From an uncultured Lachnospiraceae bacterium (GTDB lineage Bacteria > Bacillota > Clostridia > Lachnospirales > Lachnospiraceae): 64,000 nucleotides of DNA. The stretch is from NCBI GenBank assembly GCA_910584915.1, contig CAJUDM010000007.1, forward strand, positions 72,284 through 136,283. Direction: 5' to 3'. The notes beneath the pieces are model-generated. The model was not told the origin of the DNA. It saw only the letters and a list, made by a program, of their open reading frames with translations, and did not search any database. Below, in pieces: positions 17,701 through 27,146 of this stretch (the stretch's first letter is position 1; the number at the start of each line of letters is the position of its first letter). The translations under genes were made by a program, and so were the position numbers.

Positions 17701-20700
17701 GGGAGTGACACTTTCCAGAACGGATTTTTTCAACGGTTACAAGAATTTCAACCCACACTCCCCAAAGGGAGTGACTACGTTGGCTGTATTGATACCTATC
17801 CATGCACAAATTTCAACCCACACTCCCCAAAGGGAGTGACCTGCGGATTCCGTAAAAATCCGTCCGGCAGTATGATTTCAACCCACACTCCCCAAAGGGA
17901 GTGACGCAATGCGTGATTTTTAGTGTATAATGTAAGATATATTTCAACCCACACTCCCCAAAGGGAGTGACATACCAGCACACGATCACCTCCTTATCTG
18001 CCCATATTTCAACCCACACTCCCCAAAGGGAGTGACTAGGCGGCGCACGCCGAATGTCTATGAGGAATTTAAATTTCAACCCACACTCCCCAAAGGGAGT
18101 GACAGTAACGCATAACAGATGTCGCTATCTTATTTCGATTTCAACCCACACTCCCCAAAGGGAGTGACGAGAGGTAATAGCGCATAATGGAAATGTCAGA
18201 CATTTCAACCCACACTCCCCAAAGGGAGTGACGATTCTGTTTATAACAAAATTGTCTGGGCGATAAATTTCAACCCACACTCCCCAAAGGGAGTGACCAT
18301 TTCAGATGAGGGAGATTCTCCACTTATCCCAAATTTCAACCCACACTCCCCAAAGGGAGTGACCGCAGATAAGATGTTTTAACATACAGGAAGAAAATTT
18401 CAACCCACACTCCCCAAAGGGAGTGACCAGCCGGTCAATCCACTTGCGGTATACTTCCATCAATTTCAACCCACACTCCCCAAAGGGAGTGACGTATAAA
18501 CTTTCTGATGGATTAGGCGTTTCTCTTATTTCAACCCACACTCCCCAAAGGGAGTGACCGGAAACCGCAAAATAATATGGTGGATTTCGCACATATTTCA
18601 ACCCACACTCCCCAAAGGGAGTGACAGGTAAAAGCATGTCAGAATTAAAGGATAAATACATTTCAACCCACACTCCCCAAAGGGAGTGACTGTATTCACA
18701 GGCTCTGCCAAGCCGAGTACAAAAATTTCAACCCACACTCCCCAAAGGGAGTGACCGAAGAATCTCTTCGTCTGTCGCTTCCAATTCCCTATTTCAACCC
18801 ACACTCCCCAAAGGGAGTGACTTACCATACATAAGCTTCGGCATTACTTCGCGTCATTTCAACCCACACTCCCCAAAGGGAGTGACCAAGCGGCGGCGGA
18901 AAAATACATTGATTCGAGAAATTTCAACCCACACTCCCCAAAGGGAGTGACTATAATCCCTGACCCTCCTGTTCCCGGAATAAAAATTTCAACCCACACT
19001 CCCCAAAGGGAGTGACTACGTACGTATAGTGTATATTAGACTTATCAAAGATTTCAACCCACACTCCCCAAAGGGAGTGACGGTATTGATTGCAAAAGCC
19101 ATAGATTCTGCAAAGTATTTCAACCCACACTCCCCAAAGGGAGTGACATTCCCAATCCCCCAGACCATCAAAAAATCCTTGAATTTCAACCCACACTCCC
19201 CAAAGGGAGTGACTCTTCCGCTACTCTTTGAGCAGATTCAAAATTCAATTTCAACCCACACTCCCCAAAGGGAGTGACTCTGTACCTCCCCGGTCTTTGC
19301 TCGTAAACACCAATTTCAACCCACACTCCCCAAAGGGAGTGACATTCATCCATGTCGGTATCATCACCAGACAGTCGGATTTCAACCCACACTCCCCAAA
19401 GGGAGTGACTATTCGTCGCCTGTTGTGCTGCCGGGCAATATACATTTCAACCCACACTCCCCAAAGGGAGTGACCAAAGAGGCATATGCAGCACTTGGGG
19501 GATACTATATTTCAACCCACACTCCCCAAAGGGAGTGACTGTTACATGTAGACGTTAGGAGATTATCATGCAGATTTCAACCCACACTCCCCAAAGGGAG
19601 TGACAGCAGGAATACCGGGTTCCAAGCAAGGCTCGGATATTTCAACCCACACTCCCCAAAGGGAGTGACAAATAACTTGCTTAATGGTATGCCTGTTTCC
19701 TCTATTTCAACCCACACTCCCCAAAGGGAGTGACGTATTGATTGCAAAAGCCATAGATTCTGCAAAGTATTTCAACCCACACTCCCCAAAGGGAGTGACT
19801 CATCGTCAAAAAGCTGCTGCTGAAAGTCTTTCTATTTCAACCCACACTCCCCAAAGGGAGTGACGATTAATCCTCTTCTTTAACCACTTCAAACCCTAAA
19901 TTTCAACCCACACTCCCCAAAGGGAGTGACCTCTGCCAAAAGGAAAATCGTATTAAATCCCATATTTCAACCCACACTCCCCAAAGGGAGTGACGTCAGG
20001 CTCCATAGAATCACCGTTTACCCCTATAATATTTCAACCCACACTCCCCAAAGGGAGTGACTACTGCGGCGGCTGTTAGTGCAGGATATTCCAAAAATTT
20101 CAACCCACACTCCCCAAAGGGAGTGACAAATCCTCGGACTGAATGACTTAATCTCCCAAATATTTCAACCCACACTCCCCAAAGGGAGTGACGATTCATT
20201 TTTCGCTCAATTACTGCCCTGTTGGAATTTCAACCCACACTCCCCAAAGGGAGTGACTGTTGTAATCGTCCTGCACTTTTTTGGCTTTTGTATTTCAACC
20301 CACACTCCCCAAAGGGAGTGACGGTTATTGGATCATTTTGAGGATTTCAGTGCTGAAATTTCAACCCACACTCCCCAAAGGGAGTGACGTGGATTCCGTT
20401 ACTGTCAATATTGGAAAGAGTATTTCAACCCACACTCCCCAAAGGGAGTGACAGCTCTTTGATCACCTGGACAATCACGGCCACCAATTTCAACCCACAC
20501 TCCCCAAAGGGAGTGACACATTTCTCCAGTACAGCGCACTGGAAGAGTACCAATTTCAACCCACACTCCCCAAAGGGAGTGACTCAAGGCGCTGCTTTGC
20601 TTTCCGTGCAAAATCCTATTTCAACCCACACTCCCCAAAGGGAGTGACATTATTTTGACGCTATTAAGAACGTGTCCATGCGATTTCAACCCACACTCCC

Positions 20701-23700
20701 CAAAGGGAGTGACTATACAATGATTTTTACTGGCCCACAAGGACTGGATTTCAACCCACACTCCCCAAAGGGAGTGACCGCATCTCGCAAAGCATCCATT
20801 TTTGAACGCAAAATTTCAACCCACACTCCCCAAAGGGAGTGACTTGGAGCGGAGTTTAGGAACGCATCTGATTGAGCAATTTCAACCCACACTCCCCAAA
20901 GGGAGTGACCGCGGACTATGTGGATATCATAGAGTATCCTTCGATTTCAACCCACACTCCCCAAAGGGAGTGACGCCTTCCGGCGCTCCTTCTCTTTCCT
21001 GTACTCCGATTTCAACCCACACTCCCCAAAGGGAGTGACACCTGCCGGCGGTTGTAAACGTAGTCAGCACCGGAATTTCAACCCACACTCCCCAAAGGGA
21101 GTGACAGATTCATTTTCCGCTCAATCACTGCCCTGTTGGAATTTCAACCCACACTCCCCAAAGGGAGTGACTAGACAGGTTGGAATCGCGTGCGGATGTG
21201 ATCGAGATTTCAACCCACACTCCCCAAAGGGAGTGACCAAGCAGGAAAATATCCCCTGTGGATGTATTACATATTTCAACCCACACTCCCCAAAGGGAGT
21301 GACCTATAACAGACGAGCAGATAAAGACCTTTGACAATTTCAACCCACACTCCCCAAAGGGAGTGACTTTCTATGATGGCAAAATATAACGAGGTTGTCG
21401 GATTTCAACCCACACTCCCCAAAGGGAGTGACATGCGCCCCATTAAAAAGCAGCCGGGCGCAGTGCTATTTCAACCCACACTCCCCAAAGGGAGTGACAT
21501 TACTGCGATTGCATCAATATATTCTGCAAACAATTTCAACCCACACTCCCCAAAGGGAGTGACATCGTCAGATTCAAATTCAATTTCGGTTTTCATCATT
21601 TCAACCCACACTCCCCAAAGGGAGTGACAATTCGGGAGTTAATTCAGAACGGTACAGACCAAATTTCAACCCACACTCCCCAAAGGGAGTGACGACAGCA
21701 TCCTGTGATGTGTCCTCCTCCCCATTCAATTTCAACCCACACTCCCCAAAGGGAGTGACCCATCGGGCAGGTGGTGCCTCTGGCATCCACCCTATTTCAA
21801 CCCACACTCCCCAAAGGGAGTGACGATGCGGTCGATTCGGTCGCCTCCAGGATCAACGGATTTCAACCCACACTCCCCAAAGGGAGTGACCTTAACTAAA
21901 CTTAACGTTTTGGGGTATATAGCAATTTCAACCCACACTCCCCAAAGGGAGTGACCAGTTTGCCGGAGATTCCGAAGTGCGTAAAATAATTTCAACCCAC
22001 ACTCCCCAAAGGGAGTGACTGCTGTATTATCAATAATAGGAGGTGATGGAAGTATTTCAACCCACACTCCCCAAAGGGAGTGACGATTCTTTACAAACTG
22101 CCATTCTCTTGTAACTGTTATTTCAACCCACACTCCCCAAAGGGAGTGACATCAAGGCTTTTCAATTCCTTTTGTGCATTTGAATTTCAACCCACACTCC
22201 CCAAAGGGAGTGACTTAACGGATTATAACGCACAGAAACATTGCTCAATTTCAACCCACACTCCCCAAAGGGAGTGACCATATCAGCATATACTTTTGCT
22301 TTACTAGATGCAATTTCAACCCACACTCCCCAAAGGGAGTGACGTTGACAAACAATCCATTGACATATACTTTTCCGATTTCAACCCACACTCCCCAAAG
22401 GGAGTGACGATTACAAAATTGAGTATGACAATGACGGAAATGAATTTCAACCCACACTCCCCAAAGGGAGTGACTATCGGACTGACTATAGCAACAAATT
22501 TGGTAGGCGATTTCAACCCACACTCCCCAAAGGGAGTGACGGAGTGTTATACACATTTGAGGACGGAGCCAATTATTTCAACCCACACTCCCCAAAGGGA
22601 GTGACGATTACGCCGCTTCTCAATCAGTATATTGAAGAGCAATTTCAACCCACACTCCCCAAAGGGAGTGACTATCTTCTCACAAGATTTCACATTATTG
22701 CAGATATGATTTCAACCCACACTCCCCAAAGGGAGTGACCCGACAAAAGTAAATTGGGCAGATTATGCAAGCGGATTTCAACCCACACTCCCCAAAGGGA
22801 GTGACAATCATGGATATTTTTAATAAAAATAAAGTTGCAATTTCAACCCACACTCCCCAAAGGGAGTGACTATTGTCCACATAACAAAAGCAAAAGTACT
22901 CAACATTTCAACCCACACTCCCCAAAGGGAGTGACACAGTGCTGTTGCGATATTCGGGCGGCGATTCAGATTTCAACCCACACTCCCCAAAGGGAGTGAC
23001 TACTGTAAGTACCAGTTGCCGCTGGAATACGAAAATTTCAACCCACACTCCCCAAAGGGAGTGACGGAGTGTTATACACATTTGAGGACGGAGCCAATTA
23101 TTTCAACCCACACTCCCCAAAGGGAGTGACTGTAACTCGCGCTGACATCAATGATGGCTTTGCTATATTTCAACCCACACTCCCCAAAGGGAGTGACGGA
23201 AACTAATAAGGGATATCCTGTACCGGGAACTATTTCAACCCACACTCCCCAAAGGGAGTGACGAGCAAAACCGCAATTTTCCATGTTTGGTTGACAATAT
23301 TTCAACCCACACTCCCCAAAGGGAGTGACAATTCTGCGCATTAGAAATCTTTTTGCGCTTGCGATTTCAACCCACACTCCCCAAAGGGAGTGACATTCTT
23401 TGCGGATTTGTTTTTGGAGCACTCTGATAAATTTCAACCCACACTCCCCAAAGGGAGTGACTGAAATCATCATGGATAATGACAGCAGATTTGCCGATTT
23501 CAACCCACACTCCCCAAAGGGAGTGACAACAGTGATTCGTTTGAGAAATACGGAGCAAGAGATTTCAACCCACACTCCCCAAAGGGAGTGACTTATTCCG
23601 AGGTGTTGACGATAAGATGAAACTAATTTCAACCCACACTCCCCAAAGGGAGTGACGTCCTTTGCTCCCAGTTCTTGCATTAGGATGCGCTATTTCAACC

Positions 23701-23722
23701 CACACTCCCCAAAGGGAGTGAC
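14740..23722 (-). CRISPR. Type I-C CRISPR array, 138 repeats / 137 spacers
   Basis: I counted 138 intact copies of a 31-bp repeat, the first at 14740-14770 and the last at 23692-23722, with start-to-start distances of 64-68 bp and no gaps, so spacers are 33-37 bp. On the plus strand the repeat begins ATTTCAACCC and ends AAAGGGAGTGAC. In crRNA orientation (minus strand) it starts GTCACTCCC and ends GGGTTGAAAT, with the ACTCCC/GGGAGT stem typical of type I-C and the ATTGAAAT-like 5' handle. The leader end is at high coordinates, next to cas2. Only the repeat at 15525-15555 shows a substitution (GGGAGT to GAGAGT). Spacer pairs 14771/15099 and 22541/23066 are identical; 19082/19735 and 20193/21106 are near-identical. 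Confidence 0.99.
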
Positions 23723-23898
23723 GCAAAAACAGAAAATAAATTCCGCTAAAGCAAATAATCATTCAGCATAATATACAAAAATATTACTGAATTCTATATC
23801 CGGCTCCAATAAACGGGACCTATAATCACTAAAATACTTATCATTGCATGCGCGAATCTCTCAGGAAAATTATGTTCACTTATATTTCGCGCATCAAA
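23723..23898 (-). promoter_or_regulatory. CRISPR leader
   Basis: This 176-bp AT-rich, non-coding stretch lies between the first repeat and the cas2 stop. It should hold the array promoter and sites that direct new spacers to the adjacent repeat. An inverted repeat TGCGCGAA (23849-23856) / TTCGCGCA (23886-23893) with a 29-bp interval stands out and could be a protein-binding site. A TATTAT on the minus strand near 23770 is a possible -10 element. Confidence 0.85.
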
Positions 23899-24189
23899 CT
23901 AAACCAACAATACGTCTGACATATCAATCGTCTTCTTTGCGCCGACATGTTCCACTCGTCTGCTATAATTATCGCCCAAAACATAATAGCGGACGCTGTC
24001 AGTATCTTCATCGATAATATCAGATATCTGCTTTTTCAGCATTGCAAGCTGCGTTCTGTCAACCAGACATTCAAAAACAGAATTTTGTACTCTCTGTCCA
24101 TAGTTTATACACACCTTTGCGACTTTGGAAAGGCGTCTTACACCTGCCGCTGTCTTCGTACTCACATCATACGTAATCAATACTAACAC
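23899..24189 (-). CDS. cas2: CRISPR-associated protein Cas2
   Basis: The 96-residue protein has the ferredoxin-like Cas2 fold, starting MLVLITYDVST with the conserved Asp after strand 1, and QNSVFECLVD. Cas2 forms the dimeric centre of the Cas1-Cas2 integrase that inserts spacers. The start is GTG at 24189; a longer frame exists upstream, but AAGAGGTGA, overlapping the cas1 stop, sits 4 bases before the GTG and only this start gives a normal family length. It is the last cas gene before the leader. Confidence 0.97.
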   Translation of the reverse strand: MLVLITYDVSTKTAAGVRRLSKVAKVCINYGQRVQNSVFECLVDRTQLAMLKKQISDIIDEDTDSVRYYVLGDNYSRRVEHVGAKKTIDMSDVLLV

Positions 24190-24193
24190 GTTT

Positions 24194-25222
24194 TCACCTC
24201 TTAAAATACGGAGGATATGCGTCCATATCTCCGCGCAAAAATCTCGCCAACAGCATAGCCTGCACATAGGGCAAAAGTCCTGTCTGTACCTTTTCCTTCA
24301 AAAATGGATGCACTATCAATTCCTTTCGATTTTCCTGCCACTTTTGAATGACTCTTTTTCTCGCCTCATCTTCAATATAAACTGCACCGTCTTCCATTTT
24401 GCGAAACTCTTTTTTGCCCACTTCTCTCTTATTAATAAGCGTTAAAACAAACCTGTCCGCTATGGGCGCCCTGAATTCCTCCATCAAATCCAACGCCAAT
24501 GACAGCCTTCCGGGCCTGTCTCTGTGTAAAAAGCCAACATATGGATCTAACCCTGCGGAATACAACGCCCCTGCGCATTCTGTTGTCAACAGGGAATACG
24601 AAAATGACAACAATGCATTCACATTGTCCAGCGGCGGCCGCCTGTTTCTGCCTGTAAAAACAAAACTTTCCTTCTGTTGAATGATCAGTTCGCCAAAGAC
24701 GGAAAAATATACGGATGCCGCTTCTCCCTCATATCCCCTGAGCTGCTCCAGATTCTCACACTCCTTAACATATTGCAGAGATTGTTTTAAAAACTGAGAA
24801 GCAGAAAGTAATTTATCACTATCGATGCTCAATGCGTGATCTCTGATCGCTCTTTGTAGCACATATCTCTGATTGTATATCTTTCCCAATATCATATTTT
24901 TTGCAATCGGAAAACTGTCTGATTCACGATCCGATCTCCGGTATTGCATTTTTCGCAGAAGTACATTCCCGTTTTCCTGCCCCACAAATCGTCCGCAAAA
25001 CCTGTCTCCCTGAAAAAAACTCAAGTTTATTCCGCTCTCTCCGCATTTACGGATCAACGCCGGACTCGCCCCGGAATAATTAAACGCTACGATTGCCTCC
25101 AGATTGTGAAGCGGCACCCGCAAAGCAATTTCTTCCTCTTTTTTGACTACGACATTTTCTCCTATCAATGCCAGATATGTGTCAGGAGACGTTATGTAAA
25201 GCGTGTTTAATAACTTTTTCAA
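24194..25222 (-). CDS. cas1: CRISPR-associated endonuclease Cas1 (type I-C)
   Basis: The 342-residue integrase has an N-terminal beta domain (YLALIGENVVVKKEEE) and a helical catalytic domain. The metal ligands are visible as YEGEAASVYF (Glu near 155), the His of GFLHRDRPGRLSLALDLMEEF, and the Asp/Glu in that motif. With Cas2 and Cas4 it processes and integrates prespacers. The family length is normal. Its start overlaps the cas4 stop by 4 bp and cas2 follows 4 bp after its stop, so translation is probably coupled. Confidence 0.98.
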   Translation of the reverse strand: MKKLLNTLYITSPDTYLALIGENVVVKKEEEIALRVPLHNLEAIVAFNYSGASPALIRKCGESGINLSFFQGDRFCGRFVGQENGNVLLRKMQYRRSDRESDSFPIAKNMILGKIYNQRYVLQRAIRDHALSIDSDKLLSASQFLKQSLQYVKECENLEQLRGYEGEAASVYFSVFGELIIQQKESFVFTGRNRRPPLDNVNALLSFSYSLLTTECAGALYSAGLDPYVGFLHRDRPGRLSLALDLMEEFRAPIADRFVLTLINKREVGKKEFRKMEDGAVYIEDEARKRVIQKWQENRKELIVHPFLKEKVQTGLLPYVQAMLLARFLRGDMDAYPPYFKR

Positions 25223-25884
25223 TGCATCTCCTCCTTCAATACATTATCGATATACCGGACAGCAGATCTGTTCTCGCAGAGCACAGGCATACATATTTCC
25301 TGCAACGAACACTGCACACAAAACTTTCCGGTTTTCACCTTGGGCGTGTACCCTCTCTCATAGTACGCATGCATTTCAGAAAGCATATTCCGCACGTTTT
25401 CCCGGATCTCCTCATCCATCAATACCTCCACTCTGCGGCGTGTTTCTCCGTAGTAGAGATATCCCAGTCTGATATCCGCAAAAAGCATTTCTTCCAGACA
25501 CATTGCCTGCGCCGCCAGCTGCAGCCTGTCTGCATCATGTTGTTTCGGCGCTCCCCTCTTGTACTCGACAGGTACAACCTGAAACAGTCCCTCTCTGCCA
25601 TGTATGGGAATTCCCTCTGTCGATTTATGGAACTCCACCACATCACATTCTCCGCTGATCCCCAGCATCCGGGAAGCCACCTTCATTCCGCGTACTGTCA
25701 GTATATCCCCTCTCTTCTCGCTGAACTCTACATCATGCGCCTTCTCATGCATGACTTTCCCCTCAAAAGTACGCACATTCTCCATCCACTGCTGTTCAAT
25801 ATGGATCAACGCCCACTGCCGGCGGCAAAAAGCAAAGTGCTGAATGCCCGACAACAAAAGATACTTATCCTCTGTATATTCCAT
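25219..25884 (-). CDS. cas4: CRISPR-associated exonuclease Cas4
   Basis: The 221-residue RecB-like nuclease has an N-terminal Cys (FAFCRRQWALIHIEQQW), the nuclease motifs GECDVVEFHKS and VVPVEYKRG (the E-x-K pair), QLAAQAMCLEE (motif with Gln), and a C-terminal CVQCSLQEIC cluster. Together these supply the four Cys of the iron-sulfur site. In type I-C systems Cas4 joins Cas1-Cas2 and trims prespacers so that spacers come from PAM-flanked (typically TTC) sites. It overlaps cas1 by 4 bp. Confidence 0.97.
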   Translation of the reverse strand: MEYTEDKYLLLSGIQHFAFCRRQWALIHIEQQWMENVRTFEGKVMHEKAHDVEFSEKRGDILTVRGMKVASRMLGISGECDVVEFHKSTEGIPIHGREGLFQVVPVEYKRGAPKQHDADRLQLAAQAMCLEEMLFADIRLGYLYYGETRRRVEVLMDEEIRENVRNMLSEMHAYYERGYTPKVKTGKFCVQCSLQEICMPVLCENRSAVRYIDNVLKEEMH

Positions 25885-25892
25885 CCGTCCCC

Positions 25893-26780
25893 CTATTCCA
25901 TGCAGATGCAGCTCACTCCCTGCGGCAGCTCTGTCTGTACGGCCACCTCATAATCCGCATATGCCCTGGGAATCTCAACGCCTTCCTTCCTCTCAATTTT
26001 CACCGCATCAAACAGTTTATGCGCAGGCGCACACCCGAGCTCACTCTCGTGTTTAAAAATGATCAGTTTCCTGACAGCCATTTTCCCTCTCGCCGCCGCA
26101 TGGTCATTTTCAAACATATTCAAGATCGCCTGCCACAGCAATTCCAGATCTTCCTCCGAAAATCCCGTAACCTTTCTTGCCAGATTTGCCGACACATACC
26201 CTTCCATACGGTACAGCGCGTAGGGGACAATATATTTTCTCCCCATCTCCGTCCCCTTTTTCTCCGCATCACTCTCTGTCGTGATCGCCACCCTTGTGAT
26301 CGTGACCTCCTGCGGCAAGATCGGATCAACCGACTTTGCAAATCCAAGCTGCACCGGTCCCCTCACCTGTCCGCAGTTCAGATTCGCTTTCACAAAAGTT
26401 GTCATAACCGCGCCGAAGGTCCTGATGTCATAAAAATTCTCGCACATAAAATCCCTGATCTTTCTGTCCAGCTCGGGATCTTCCTTTTTCAGCTTTTTGA
26501 TACCATCCGCATTTGTATTTAAATATTCATACGCCTCATTGTCACTGCGGTTTAACGGAACATTATCCTTAATATAGATCCGATATCCCTGCTCATCCTC
26601 CTTCAAAGTCTCCACATAATTTCTGATCTTGCGCTTGATACAGACATCCGTGACCAGTCCGAAACCGCTCTCCGGATCAACCCTGGGCATATTGCCGGCA
26701 TCCGGATCTCCATTGGGGTTACCGTTCTCCACATCGAACAAGACCACAAATTCATACCTGTTTTTAATCGCTTCGCTCAC
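25893..26780 (-). CDS. cas7c: Type I-C Cascade backbone subunit Cas7 (Csd2)
   Basis: The 295-residue RAMP protein begins MSEAIKNRYEFVVLFDVENG and contains GNPNGDPDAGNMPRVDP, the hallmark of Csd2/Cas7c. Several copies polymerise along the crRNA spacer in Cascade. The start is GTG at 26780, directly abutting the cas8c stop (TAA-GTG) with no intergenic base. Length is normal for the subfamily (about 285-300 residues). Confidence 0.97.
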   Translation of the reverse strand: MSEAIKNRYEFVVLFDVENGNPNGDPDAGNMPRVDPESGFGLVTDVCIKRKIRNYVETLKEDEQGYRIYIKDNVPLNRSDNEAYEYLNTNADGIKKLKKEDPELDRKIRDFMCENFYDIRTFGAVMTTFVKANLNCGQVRGPVQLGFAKSVDPILPQEVTITRVAITTESDAEKKGTEMGRKYIVPYALYRMEGYVSANLARKVTGFSEEDLELLWQAILNMFENDHAAARGKMAVRKLIIFKHESELGCAPAHKLFDAVKIERKEGVEIPRAYADYEVAVQTELPQGVSCICME

Positions 26781-27146
26781 TTACTTTTCCTCCTTCTTCT
26801 GATAACGTTTCTGTGTCTGGCAATAATACCCCAGTTGAAAGGCACCCTGCTCCGGCAGATTCATGCGCACCGGGTATCTCTCGCCGATGATGAGCGCCAG
26901 CTCACCGATCTGATTCTCAAAATATGCTTTTAACCTCGGGCGGTCATTTAATTTCCTCAAATGCTTTTGTGCCAGATTGATCAGTACGGGAAAGATATGG
27001 GACGGGGTTGACGCCGCCGCATTAAAATATTTATCCTTTATCGTCGCATTGATCCCCTGGTTAGCTTCCTGCTGAATATGTTCCAGCACGGCAAACAGCC
27101 TTCCCAACGTGTACGGAACATCCGTACAATTCTCATTCAATTCCAT
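26781..27146 (-). CDS. cas11c: Internal Cas11c small subunit within cas8c
   Basis: An in-frame ATG inside cas8c (27146-27144) would give a 121-residue helical protein starting MELNENCTDVPYTLGRLFAV and ending KRYQKKEEK. AAGGGGGT is placed about 8 bases upstream, a good internal ribosome binding site. It is known for type I-C systems that an internally translated Cas11c is needed for Cascade assembly and interference. The position and length here match that expectation. Separate translation in this organism is inferred. Confidence 0.7.
   Translation of the reverse strand: MELNENCTDVPYTLGRLFAVLEHIQQEANQGINATIKDKYFNAAASTPSHIFPVLINLAQKHLRKLNDRPRLKAYFENQIGELALIIGERYPVRMNLPEQGAFQLGYYCQTQKRYQKKEEK

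Noticed and set aside
14740..23722. Self-targeting spacers against genes in this window
   Set aside because: None noticed by eye, but the comparison was not exhaustive and cannot be claimed either way.
14606..23762. Dozens of open frames on both strands within the array, with repeated peptides such as HSLWGVWVEI, VTPFGECGLK or FNPHSPKGVT
   Set aside because: These are translations of the CRISPR repeat in different frames; they have no ribosome binding sites and no conserved domain.
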